A stretch of 7,532 bases of DNA from JBKPFU01 sp046728975 (GTDB lineage Bacteria; Actinomycetota; Thermoleophilia; Gaiellales; Gaiellaceae): assembly GCA_046728975.1 (NCBI GenBank), contig JBKPFU010000034.1:1-7532 (forward strand), written 5' to 3'. Position 1 is the stretch's first letter. The number at the start of each line of letters is the position of its first letter. The position numbers and the translations under genes were made by a program. Shown in pieces: positions 1-6,479 of the stretch. The notes under the pieces were generated by a model that was not told where the DNA came from, searched no databases, and saw nothing but the letters and a program-made list of their open reading frames with translations.

Positions 1-321
1 ATTCTCAAGGAGCTGCAGGACGCGCTGGCCGCGCGCCATGACGGCTCGCGCTTCCAGTTCGTCTTTCACGGCGGCAGCGGCTCCTCGCCGGCCGAGATCG
101 CCGAAGCGGTCTCGTACGGCGTGGTGAAGATGAACGTCGACACCGACCTGCAGCAGGCGTTCACGAGCGCAGTCGCGGAGCACGTCGCCGGCTCCGACCT
201 CAGCGAGAAGAGGGCTTTCGACCCGCGCTCGTGGGGACGGAAAGCAGAGGCCGCGATGGCAAACCGCGTGGCGAAGGCGTGCGAAGGCCTCGACTCCGCC
301 GGCCGCTCGCTCGCGACGTAG
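1..321 (+). CDS. fba: Class II fructose-bisphosphate aldolase, C-terminal fragment
   Basis: The reading frame is open from the left edge and ends at TAG 319-321, giving the last 106 residues of a protein whose usual length is about 340-360. The enzyme is cytosolic and zinc-dependent; it cleaves fructose-1,6-bisphosphate to glyceraldehyde-3-phosphate and dihydroxyacetone phosphate in glycolysis, and runs in reverse in gluconeogenesis. The fragment carries the family signature HGGSGS (fragment residues 23-28; the His is a zinc ligand in the family), then YGVVKMNVDTD (39-49), whose Asn and Asp contact substrate. The tail FDPRSW...AGRSLAT closely resembles the mycobacterial/actinobacterial form from memory. 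The loop between the AFTSAVAEH helix and FDPRSW looks about ten residues shorter than I recall for mycobacterial enzymes. The N-terminal part, including other zinc ligands, lies outside the window. Identification is secure. Confidence 0.95.
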   Translation: MLKELQDALAARHDGSRFQFVFHGGSGSSPAEIAEAVSYGVVKMNVDTDLQQAFTSAVAEHVAGSDLSEKRAFDPRSWGRKAEAAMANRVAKACEGLDSAGRSLAT

Positions 322-327
322 AAGCCT

Positions 328-353
328 GCGGGCCGGAGCGATCTCCGGCCCGC
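328..353. terminator. GC-rich hairpin between convergent genes, probable bidirectional terminator
   Basis: A perfect inverted repeat has an 11-bp stem (GCGGGCCGGAG at 328-338 with CTCCGGCCCGC at 343-353) and a CGAT loop. It starts 6 nt after the aldolase stop and lies 22 nt beyond the transporter stop on the other strand. Neither side has a U-tract, so it is not a classical intrinsic terminator. GC-rich hairpins without U-tracts at convergent gene ends are common in actinobacteria, and a symmetric stem can serve both directions. The inverted repeat is directly visible; its termination role is inferred. Confidence 0.7.
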
Positions 354-375
354 GGATCTCCGTGGCCTCACCTTC

Positions 376-2613
376 TTAGCGAGCGGGCGAGTACGCGGGC
401 GTTGCGAACTCCTCGTTCTTCGGCTTTGGACCACCCATGACGCGATCGAGCCAGCGGGGGAGGTACCAATTGCGCTCGCCGAGCAGGCTCATCACGGCCG
501 GGACGAGTAGCCCGCGGACGAGGGTCGCGTCGAGAAGAATCGCGACGGCGAGCCCTACACCGAGCTGCTTCATCGAGATCACGGAGAGCGTCGCGAAGGT
601 GGCGAACACACCGACCATCACGATCGCGGCGCTCGTGATCACGCCGGCCGAGTGGGTGATACCGCGCCTGATCGCCTCTCGCGTGTCCAGACCCTGGTCG
701 TGGCCCTCGCGAATCCGGCTGAGGATGAACACGTGATAGTCCATCGAGAGCCCGAAGAGGATCACGAACAGGAACAGGGGCAGGAAGGCTGCGATGGGGC
801 CGTGCTGATGGAGTCCGATCAGCGACCCGCCCCAGCCCCACTGGAACACCGCCACGAGCACCCCGTAGGCGGCCCCGACCGACAACAGGTTGAGGACGAT
901 CGCCGTCGTCGGGATTACCAGCGAGCGGAAGTTCCAGAGCAGCAGCAGGAATGCGAGGCCGAGCACGAAGGCGAACACGTACGGCTGCCGGGAGTGCAGC
1001 TGATGGTTGAAATCGACGGACGCGGCGGTGGACCCGCCCACGTATGCCGTTCCGACCGAGCCGACCGTCTTCGGCACGATCGAGCCGCGCAGGGTGTGGA
1101 GCGCGTCCTGCGACGTGTTGTCGACGCCGTCGCCGACGAGCGGGACAGCGATCCTTGCAAGCGTTCGAGTGCTGTTCACGTCGACGGTGATCGGCTCGTG
1201 CATCTGTCCGGAAGCGAGCGCCTCACGCTTCAACGCCACGATTGCCCCACGGACGGACGGCGAGTCGACGTCCTTCGCCGAGAGGACTACCTGCACGGGT
1301 ACCGGCCCCCCCGGGAACGCCTGCTGGATGCGGTTATAGGTCTTCATCACGGCCAGGTTTCCTGGAAGATCGTTCGCGCCGGGGACTGCCGTCTGAAGGC
1401 GGAAGGCCGGTACCGCGAGCAGCACGAGGAGTCCTGCCGCCACGATGCCCGTCCGAAGGGGATGCGCGAGCGCCGGCCGCACAACGGCCGCCCAGAAGCG
1501 GCTTTCGCCGCTAACGCGGCGCCGCTCGAACCGGCGGCCGAGGAACGGGAGGCGGCCCCGCTCGACCCCGTCGCCGAGCTTCGACAGCAAGGCAGGGAGC
1601 ACCGTCAGCGAGCCCAACATCGCGACCGCGACCACCATCGCCGTGGCCTCCGCCATGCCCATGAACGTGCCTTGGCCGGTGATGAACATCGCCGCCATCG
1701 CGACGATCACGGTCAGCCCCGAGGTGAGGACGGCCTTGCCAGAGGTGGCCGCTGCGATCGCAACGGCGCGCTGGTTGGTCTCGCCGTTTGCGCGCTCCTC
1801 GCGCGCACGTCGGTAGTAGAAGAGCGAGTAATCGACGCCCACGGCGAGCCCAATCAGCAGGATCATCGAGCTCGCGGAGCCATCGATCGGCAGTTCATGG
1901 CTGGTGACCGCGACGAGCCCCGTGGCGGTCATGATCGCCGTCAAGGCGAGGAGGACCGGCAGAAGGGCTGCGACCAACGCTGCGAACGCGATCCAGAGGA
2001 TCAGGAACGTGAGCGGGACCGAGCTGGTTTCGGCCCGCTCGAAGTCCTTGCCGATCGTGTTGTCGAGCTCCTTGTTCGCCGAAGCGTTGCCGAACTGCTC
2101 GATCCGGAGCTGCGGGTGCGCACCTGCAACCCGCGCCACCGCGTCAAGCACGGGCTGAACGCGCTCGTCGGCGGTGTCGGCGTTGCCTTTCATCGAGAAG
2201 AGCACGAGGGCGGACCGGCCGTCGCGACTGATCTGACCGCCGTTGCCGGCGGCGAACGGCGAGCGTACGTCCCTCGCTTCGCCGGTCCCTTTCACCGCAG
2301 CGACAACGTCCTTGGCTGCTTCTATCCCAGCGGTGCCGCGAACCATCCCGTGGCTCGGGAGCTGGATCAGGACCTGCTCTTCCGCGGGCCGCTTGAAGCC
2401 GCCGTTGTCGAGCAGGTGCTGAGCCTTGGCCGTGTCGCCGTTGGCCATATCGGCCGAGGACAGCTTCTTTGCGCCGACGTTGCCTGCGGCGAGTGCGACC
2501 AGCACGAGCGCCAGCCACCCGAAAATCGCCTTCTTGCGGTGCTCGGCGCTCCAGCTGCCGAGCCGGGCGGCAACGCCTTGCGGCCGGTTTGTTATGGGAT
2601 TGAGAGCCTTCAT
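376..2613 (-). CDS. MMPL family (RND superfamily) membrane transporter
   Basis: This 745-residue protein has the typical MMPL layout. TM1 is at about 29-48, followed by a large extracytoplasmic loop (50-195), a five-helix bundle (about 197-344), a cytoplasmic linker rich in Arg (345-372), TM7 (about 383-403), a second large loop (404-540) and five more helices (543-708). The two halves carry the diagnostic GxxxDY motifs in TM4 and TM10, G-VDY (D261-Y262) and GLSMDYHVF (D625-Y626), used by the family for proton coupling. MMPL proteins export lipids, siderophores or drugs; the substrate here cannot be told. The start is ATG 2611-2613, fixed by a strong Shine-Dalgarno AGGAGG at 2620-2625 with a 6-nt spacer. 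The stop is TAA. It lies 108 bp downstream of the histidine kinase in the same orientation, so control by that sensor is plausible but unproven. Length is normal and no truncation is visible. Confidence 0.95.
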   Translation of the reverse strand: MKALNPITNRPQGVAARLGSWSAEHRKKAIFGWLALVLVALAAGNVGAKKLSSADMANGDTAKAQHLLDNGGFKRPAEEQVLIQLPSHGMVRGTAGIEAAKDVVAAVKGTGEARDVRSPFAAGNGGQISRDGRSALVLFSMKGNADTADERVQPVLDAVARVAGAHPQLRIEQFGNASANKELDNTIGKDFERAETSSVPLTFLILWIAFAALVAALLPVLLALTAIMTATGLVAVTSHELPIDGSASSMILLIGLAVGVDYSLFYYRRAREERANGETNQRAVAIAAATSGKAVLTSGLTVIVAMAAMFITGQGTFMGMAEATAMVVAVAMLGSLTVLPALLSKLGDGVERGRLPFLGRRFERRRVSGESRFWAAVVRPALAHPLRTGIVAAGLLVLLAVPAFRLQTAVPGANDLPGNLAVMKTYNRIQQAFPGGPVPVQVVLSAKDVDSPSVRGAIVALKREALASGQMHEPITVDVNSTRTLARIAVPLVGDGVDNTSQDALHTLRGSIVPKTVGSVGTAYVGGSTAASVDFNHQLHSRQPYVFAFVLGLAFLLLLWNFRSLVIPTTAIVLNLLSVGAAYGVLVAVFQWGWGGSLIGLHQHGPIAAFLPLFLFVILFGLSMDYHVFILSRIREGHDQGLDTREAIRRGITHSAGVITSAAIVMVGVFATFATLSVISMKQLGVGLAVAILLDATLVRGLLVPAVMSLLGERNWYLPRWLDRVMGGPKPKNEEFATPAYSPAR

Positions 2614-2705
2614 TCCGGGCCTCCTCTCGGGGGTTTTGCAACTGCTCCGATCGTGCGCCGGCGAGGTCTGCTCGACTACGTCAGAAAATGCGGCGCCTTT
2701 GCGGG

Positions 2706-2722
2706 AAAACCGAGGGTCGGCT
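2706..2722 (-). terminator. Short hairpin with T-run at histidine kinase stop, possible weak terminator
   Basis: Read on the minus strand, the last base of the kinase TGA begins AGCCGA-CCC-TCGGTT, a six-pair stem (one G-T wobble) with a 3-nt loop running into TTTT. This has the order of an intrinsic terminator but the stem is short. If active it would partly separate the kinase from the transporter downstream. No convincing sigma-70 promoter for the transporter was found in the remaining 2614-2705 stretch, so read-through from the kinase is also possible. Confidence 0.3.
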
Positions 2723-4200
2723 CAGGCCGCTGCCGGCAGCGAGAGGAAGAAGGTGGCGCCGTGGCCGGGCTGCGACTCGACCCAGATCTCGCCGCCATGG
2801 GCCTGCACGATGCGGCGCGTGAGCGCGAGCCCGATCCCGATCCCTTCGACGTCGTCGGCGAAGGAGCCGCGGCGAAAGAGCTCGAACACCCGCCGCCGGT
2901 CGTTCGGATCGATGCCGCGCCCGTTGTCGCGGACGAAGAAGACCGCGTTCATGCTGCCGATCTCGATCCGCAAGGGCGCTTCGGAGCGGTAGCGCACGGC
3001 GTTCGCGAGCAGGTTGTGGAAGACGACGCGAAGCTGCGCCGCGTCCGCCTCGACGTCGGGGAGCGGGTGACGGACGATCTCGGCGCCCGCTTCTTCGAGG
3101 TCGAGAGACAGATCGGCGAGAGCCTGATCGACGACCTCATCGGCCGCGATCGCCGCGGTTTGCGGATCGCCGACGGAGGCGTAGCGGAGCAAGCCTTCGA
3201 TCGAATCCTGTAGCCGGCGGGCAGAGGAAAGCGCGGTTTCGAGTACCGAGGCGCCCTCCGGCGCATCGCGCGCATGCGCGAGCATCTGCACGACCGCGTG
3301 CAGCGGCTGCTGCAACTCGTGCGCCGTCAGCTCGGCGTAAAGCCGCAGATCCGCGTTCGAGCGCGCGAGCTCGGCGGCCTGTCGCGCGAGCTCGTCTTCG
3401 GCGCGTTTGCGCAAGAGCACGGGGCCGAGCTGGGCGGCGATCGCCGAGAGAACATTCGTCCAGCGCTCATCCTCGGTGCGGCGATGATCGGCGAAGAAGC
3501 CGAGCACCGCGACGACCTCTCCCTCCGCGAGCACCGGCACCGCCACGCCGGCGGCGAAGCCGACTCGACGAGCGGTGTCGATCCTCGGGCCCTCTCGCCG
3601 CGTTGTCGTGACGTCGATCCAGACCGGCCGCTTCTCCGCCCACACGGTTCCCGGCAGTCCTTCGCCGCGCGCCATCGTCTGCGGCGCACTCGCCTCGACG
3701 AAGAACGCCTCCATCTCCGGCGAGGCGGCCCACCACCCTGGGGCCAGCTCGAGCCGCGAGCGTTCGGCGTTCGGGATCCACATCTCGCCCGCCACCCAAC
3801 CCGATTGCAGGCAGACCTCCCCGATGACCCCAGCGACTGCCGTCTCGAAATCCTCCGCCGAGCTGATCAGCATCGTCGCCGCGTGCAACAGGCGCAGCTC
3901 GTCTTCGGCTCTCCGCAGCTCGCTCATGTCGCGGATCGCCACGACCGCGCCCGTGCCGGACTCCGTAGGGAAGGGAGCAGACGAATACGCGACCGGGATC
4001 ATCGAGCCGTCGCGCCGGAAGAACCAGTCGTCGTCGACACGAACGCTCTCGCCGGTCGTGCGCGGGCGGAGGAGGGGGCAGTCCTCGGGCGGGTACGGCG
4101 ACCCGTCGGGCCGCTGGTAGTGCGTCGTCGCGTGGCTGTTCAGGCCGAGTAGCTCCGCCTCGTCGTCGTAGCCGAAGAGCTCTACGGCTGCCGGGTTCAC
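2722..4200 (-). CDS. PAS-GAF sensor histidine kinase (HisKA type), start uncertain
   Basis: From GTG 4200 the protein has 492 residues. Domains in order are PAS (1 to about 95, missing its first strand), GAF (about 100-265, with GEGLPGTVWAEKRPVWI at 179-195), a short coiled coil (265-290), HisKA, and HATPase_c (about 390-490). The phosphoacceptor is H294 in LTAHELQQPLH. The ATP-binding boxes are intact: N-box NLLANAVRY (N400), G1 DNGRGI (D425), F-box VFELFRRG (438-445) and G2 GIGIGLAL (453-460). There is no transmembrane segment, so it is a cytosolic sensor; PAS and GAF ligands are unknown. It autophosphorylates on His and probably passes phosphate to the divergent response regulator at 4370. 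GTG 4200 is the first usable start but cuts into the PAS domain, whose sequence continues upstream in frame, so the true N-terminus is probably further out. Kinase identity is certain; the start is not. Confidence 0.92.
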   Translation of the reverse strand: MNPAAVELFGYDDEAELLGLNSHATTHYQRPDGSPYPPEDCPLLRPRTTGESVRVDDDWFFRRDGSMIPVAYSSAPFPTESGTGAVVAIRDMSELRRAEDELRLLHAATMLISSAEDFETAVAGVIGEVCLQSGWVAGEMWIPNAERSRLELAPGWWAASPEMEAFFVEASAPQTMARGEGLPGTVWAEKRPVWIDVTTTRREGPRIDTARRVGFAAGVAVPVLAEGEVVAVLGFFADHRRTEDERWTNVLSAIAAQLGPVLLRKRAEDELARQAAELARSNADLRLYAELTAHELQQPLHAVVQMLAHARDAPEGASVLETALSSARRLQDSIEGLLRYASVGDPQTAAIAADEVVDQALADLSLDLEEAGAEIVRHPLPDVEADAAQLRVVFHNLLANAVRYRSEAPLRIEIGSMNAVFFVRDNGRGIDPNDRRRVFELFRRGSFADDVEGIGIGLALTRRIVQAHGGEIWVESQPGHGATFFLSLPAAA

Positions 4201-4353
4201 GAAGGCGAAGTTGCCGTCGTGATCGACGATGTAGAGGCCGTCCGCGGTCTGCTCGGCGATTCGAAGCGGAGCTTCGTCACCGGCGGCCGCGGGGTGGAGT
4301 GTTCGCGGCCCGGTCGTCAGGCATTCGATTATTGCTGTGGCCGGGCGAGGGGT
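4201..4353 (-). other. In-frame 5' extension of the kinase PAS domain with no canonical start codon
   Basis: The kinase frame stays open upstream of GTG 4200 to a TAG at 4354-4356. Just before the GTG it encodes LRIAEQTADGLYIVD (L at 4264-4266) and HDGNFAF, the expected first strands of a PAS domain, so this DNA is or was coding. The open stretch contains no ATG, GTG or TTG; CTG at 4318-4320 is the only NTG codon. An ATG at 4322-4324 lies in another frame and reads MPDDRAANTPPRGRR to a TGA. Removing one base, for example from the G4 run at 4291-4294, would join it to the PAS frame. The explanation may be a CTG start, a sequence error, or a real frameshift. Confidence 0.75.
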
Positions 4354-4356
4354 CTA
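4328..4356 (-). promoter_or_regulatory. Candidate sigma-70 promoter for the histidine kinase
   Basis: On the minus strand, TAGACC (4356-4351; four of six match TTGACA) is followed after exactly 17 bp by AATAAT (4333-4328; five of six match TATAAT). The AT-rich -10 box stands out in GC-rich DNA. Transcription would start near 4321-4322, very close to the in-frame CTG at 4320 and the out-of-frame ATG at 4324. This implies little or no leader. It is found by motif matching only. Confidence 0.4.
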
Positions 4357-4360
4357 GCGT
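4332..4360 (+). promoter_or_regulatory. Candidate sigma-70 promoter for the response regulator
   Basis: TTGCTG (4332-4337) and TAGCGT (4355-4360) are separated by 17 bp on the plus strand. The predicted start of transcription, near 4367-4370, falls at or just before the ATG at 4370. No Shine-Dalgarno sequence lies within 15 nt of that ATG, which fits a leaderless or nearly leaderless message. Each box matches consensus at three of six positions, so the call is tentative. It interlocks with the kinase promoter on the opposite strand. Confidence 0.35.
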
Positions 4361-4369
4361 GTCTCGCGA

Positions 4370-4996
4370 ATGGACACGCGGGTCCTGCTGGTAGACGACC
4401 ATGCCGTCGTCCGCGCCGGCATCCGGCTCGTCCTCGACCAGGCCGACGGGATCGAGGTCGTTGGCGAGGCGGGCACCGAGGAACGCGCGATCGTGCTTGT
4501 GCGCGCGCAGAAGCCCGACGTGGTCGTGCTGGACGTGCTCCTGCCCGGCAAGGGCGGAATCGCCCTCGTTCCCGAGCTGATCGATGCCTCACCGCGAAGT
4601 CACGTCCTGATGCTGTCGTCAAGCGCCGATCCCGGAACCGTCGAGAAGGCGCTCGATGCGGGCGCGACGGGCTACTCGATCAAGCGAACGACAGATACCG
4701 AGCTCGTGACCGCCGTGCAGGCGGTCGCCGCCGGAGCGAGCTACGTCCATCCCGAACTCGGGGCCAGCCTCGCTCGCGCCGGCCGAGCATCAGTTGGGCC
4801 CTTGAGCCCCCGCGAGCGCGACGTCCTACGACTCGTCGCACTCGGCCACACCAACCAGGAGATCTCCGAGCAGCTCTTCATCTCCACGCGCACGACCGAG
4901 ATGCACCGGGCAAGCATCATGCGGAAGCTCCAGCTCGACACGCGAGCGCAGCTCGTCAACTACGCGCTCGCGAACGGCCTCATCGGTCCGAGCTAG
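4370..4996 (+). CDS. NarL/FixJ (LuxR-HTH) family response regulator
   Basis: This 208-residue protein has an N-terminal receiver domain (about 4-120) and a C-terminal LuxR-type helix-turn-helix (about 142-205), the standard NarL layout and length. Receiver residues are complete: acidic pair D9-D10, phosphoacceptor D55 in VVVLDVLLPGKGG, switch residue S83 and K105. The output domain reads LSPRERDVLRLVALGHTNQEI, then ISTRTTEMHRASIMRKL, a canonical recognition helix. Phosphorylation should promote dimerisation and DNA binding; targets are unknown. The likely kinase is the divergent PAS-GAF kinase. NarL regulators more often pair with HisKA_3 kinases, whereas that kinase has a HisKA H-box, so the pairing is inferred from position. 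ATG 4370 is chosen because the receiver begins at once (RVLLVDDH). The 3' end overlaps the WYL gene by 17 bp. Confidence 0.95.
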   Translation: MDTRVLLVDDHAVVRAGIRLVLDQADGIEVVGEAGTEERAIVLVRAQKPDVVVLDVLLPGKGGIALVPELIDASPRSHVLMLSSSADPGTVEKALDAGATGYSIKRTTDTELVTAVQAVAAGASYVHPELGASLARAGRASVGPLSPRERDVLRLVALGHTNQEISEQLFISTRTTEMHRASIMRKLQLDTRAQLVNYALANGLIGPS

Positions 4997-5924
4997 CCGC
5001 GTCTTCGGCCGCGTAGAGCGCGGCGGTTTCGGCGGCTGCAGCCGCGATCCCCTCGCGCAGCGACCTCGGCGCGAGCACCTCGGCTTGGGGTCCGTACCCG
5101 AGCAAGCTGTGGAAGGCGTGGTCGAGCCCGTCGAACTGGGCGATCACCGTCGGCCGCTCGCCGCCGTCGTCGACGACGCGCGCGGCTCGGAGGTAGCGGA
5201 CCCGGCTGCGCGGGACGCGTACGGTGACCTCGATCGGCGTCCGGCTGCGCTCGAATGCCTCCGAGCGCCGGGCCCAGGCGGCGGCGAGATCGAAGTCGGC
5301 AGGCCGAGCGCACGGCTCCGCGCGCTCCTTCGCCGAGACGATCCGCGACACCCGATACACGCGTTCGTCGCCGCGGCGCTGCGCGAGCAGGTACCAGACG
5401 CCGGCCTTGAGGACGAGGCCGAGCGGGTCGATCCGGCGCGAGACGACGGTCCCGCGCTCGCGGTAGCGAATGTCGATGCGCCGGCCGCGCCAGAGCGCTC
5501 CAGCGAGAACGGGCAGGTGCGGGACGCGATCCTCTTCGCGAAACCAGCCACGTGTGTCGACGTGGAAAAGCCGGGCCGCGCGACCTGCGCGGTCCTGCAG
5601 GTCTGCGGGCAGAGAGGCGAGGAGCTTCAGGCGCGCCGCCGCGAGCTCGCGTCCGAGGCCGAGCTCGGCCGCCGGCCCGACGAAGAGCGCCTCCGCCTCT
5701 GCAGCGTCGAGCCCTGTCAGCTTCGTCCGATAGCCGCGCTCGAGGCGGTAGCCGCCTGCCGGCCCGCGCACCGAGGCGATTGGCACCCCGGCCGCTGCGA
5801 GCGCCTGCGCATCGCGCTGAACCGTTCGCTCCGAGACGTCGAGCCGCTCGGCGAGCTCGGCGGCAGTGAGTTGCCCGCGCGTCTGCAGCACGAGCAGGAA
5901 CGAGACGAGCCGGCTTGCGCGCAC
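4980..5924 (-). CDS. WYL-domain helix-turn-helix transcriptional regulator
   Basis: This 314-residue protein has an N-terminal winged helix-turn-helix of the HTH_11/DeoR type (LTAAELAERLDVSERTVQRD at 19-38; wing RGPAGGYRLERGY at 53-65). A WYL domain follows at about 135-205 (DPLGLVLKAGVWYLLAQRR; W177-Y178-L179; YRVSRI at 190-195), then a WCX-type C-terminal domain (about 230-300). This is the YafY/PafC-like layout and a normal length. WYL domains are thought to bind nucleic acid or small ligands and modulate DNA binding; here the effector is unknown. The start is GTG 5922-5924, the only NTG after an in-frame TAG at 5934-5936 that leads directly into the HTH. No Shine-Dalgarno is present. It is divergent from the VOC gene across 84 bp, so the VOC gene and its own promoter are the first targets to suspect. 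Confidence 0.93.
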   Translation of the reverse strand: MRASRLVSFLLVLQTRGQLTAAELAERLDVSERTVQRDAQALAAAGVPIASVRGPAGGYRLERGYRTKLTGLDAAEAEALFVGPAAELGLGRELAAARLKLLASLPADLQDRAGRAARLFHVDTRGWFREEDRVPHLPVLAGALWRGRRIDIRYRERGTVVSRRIDPLGLVLKAGVWYLLAQRRGDERVYRVSRIVSAKERAEPCARPADFDLAAAWARRSEAFERSRTPIEVTVRVPRSRVRYLRAARVVDDGGERPTVIAQFDGLDHAFHSLLGYGPQAEVLAPRSLREGIAAAAAETAALYAAEDAASSDR

Positions 5925-5930
5925 GCGCCG

Positions 5931-5936
5931 AGCCTA
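5931..5936 (-). promoter_or_regulatory. Candidate -10 box of the WYL regulator gene
   Basis: TAGGCT on the minus strand fits TAnnnT and ends 6 nt before the GTG start at 5924. Transcription would then begin at the GTG itself, giving a leaderless mRNA, which fits the absence of a Shine-Dalgarno. No good -35 box is seen at 16-18 bp. Support is therefore positional. Confidence 0.3.
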
Positions 5937-5956
5937 TTCCACAAAGGCGACAGAAG

Positions 5957-5979
5957 ATGGCGGGAATGGCCGCTATGGT
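5957..5979 (+). repeat. Three ATGGC/T words at 9-bp spacing in the WYL/VOC divergent promoter region
   Basis: ATGGC at 5957-5961, ATGGC at 5966-5970 and ATGGT at 5975-5979 start exactly 9 bp apart; the last two share the longer pattern ATGGYCGC. The third copy lies within the best candidate -10 box of the VOC gene (TATGGT, 5974-5979). Placement in an 84-bp gap between a regulator and a divergent gene suggests a possible operator. Chance is not excluded because the words are short. Confidence 0.35.
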
Positions 5980-6002
5980 CGCCGCCAATCGAAAAGGGAG
6001 GG
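5974..6002 (+). promoter_or_regulatory. Candidate -10 box and Shine-Dalgarno of the VOC gene
   Basis: TATGGT at 5974-5979 matches four of six positions of TATAAT and would start transcription near 5986. AAGGGAGGG at 5994-6002 is a strong Shine-Dalgarno 6 nt before ATG 6009 and fixes that start. No good -35 box is found at normal spacing, so the promoter part is weak, whereas the ribosome site is clear. Confidence 0.4.
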
Positions 6003-6008
6003 ACCACG

Positions 6009-6479
6009 ATGGCTGTGAAGCCGATTCCGGAGGGGTACCACACCGTCACGCCGTACCTGGCCGTCGACGACGCGGCAGAGGCGATCGATTACTACAAGAA
6101 GGTGTTCGGCGCCAAGGAGCGTGTGCGCATGGACGCGCCCGGCGGCAAAATCGGCCACGCCGAGCTCGAGGTCGGGGACTCACTCGTGATGCTGTCCGAC
6201 CCGTTTCCGCAGGCGTCGACGAAGCCGCCGCAGGAGCTGGGCGGCACGAGCGTGAGCGTGTTCCTGTACGTCGAGGATGTCGACGCGACGGTCAAGCAAG
6301 CAGTCGACGCGGGCGCGACGATCACGATGGAGGTCGCCGATCAGTTCTGGGGCGACCGGATGGGCTCGTTCACGGACCCCTTCGGCCACTCCTGGTCGAT
6401 CGCGACCCACGTCGAGGACGTGCCGCCCGAGGAGATGGCCGAGCGCGCCAAGACGGCGATGGCTTCGATGAGCGCCTGA
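6009..6479 (+). CDS. PhnB-like VOC (glyoxalase/bleomycin-resistance fold) protein
   Basis: This 156-residue protein belongs to the PhnB-like branch of the vicinal oxygen chelate superfamily. It has two beta-alpha-beta-beta-beta modules. The first is TVTPYLAVDDAAEAIDYYKK (12-31) to GHAELEVGDSLVMLSD (49-64); the second is SVFLYVEDVDATVKQAVDAG (83-102) to DRMGSFTDPFGHSWSIATH (116-134). The tail VEDVPPEEMAERA is also typical of the branch. Members form dimers and include dioxygenases, glyoxalases and binding proteins; most PhnB-like ones, including this one, have no known substrate. H50, E52 and H127 are candidate metal ligands, but assignment needs a structure. ATG 6009 is chosen for its strong upstream Shine-Dalgarno. 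The frame stays open upstream through the WYL gene to 5085, but that part is antisense shadow. The divergent WYL regulator may control it. Confidence 0.93.
   Translation: MAVKPIPEGYHTVTPYLAVDDAAEAIDYYKKVFGAKERVRMDAPGGKIGHAELEVGDSLVMLSDPFPQASTKPPQELGGTSVSVFLYVEDVDATVKQAVDAGATITMEVADQFWGDRMGSFTDPFGHSWSIATHVEDVPPEEMAERAKTAMASMSA

Noticed and set aside
2614..2721. A dedicated promoter for the transporter gene
   Set aside because: Only weak partial matches such as TTTTCC or CTGACG without a properly spaced -10 box; nothing beyond the transporter Shine-Dalgarno could be supported.
652..3213. 853-codon open frame on the plus strand across the transporter, the 108-bp gap and part of the kinase
   Set aside because: It is antisense to two genes with complete domain motifs. 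Its product is dominated by Arg, Glu, Asp and His with no domain or hydrophobic core, as expected for a shadow frame in GC-rich DNA. Its length is striking but not evidence of coding.
4219..5016. Plus-strand open frame over the response regulator region in another frame
   Set aside because: Arg/Ala/Pro-rich translation without a domain, whereas the frame starting at 4370 gives a complete receiver plus LuxR output domain.
5935..5967. Inverted repeat ATTCC...GGAAT as an operator in the WYL/VOC gap
   Set aside because: Five-base arms more than 20 bp apart are expected by chance; the 9-bp-spaced direct words are a better candidate.
4993..5988. Minus-strand 331-codon open frame overlapping the WYL gene
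   Set aside because: Arg/Ala-rich shadow translation; the frame ending at 4980 carries clear HTH and WYL motifs.
5085..6008. Upstream in-frame extension of the VOC protein to a 464-residue protein
   Set aside because: The extension is antisense to the WYL gene and has no recognisable domain. A strong Shine-Dalgarno and family homology place the start at ATG 6009.
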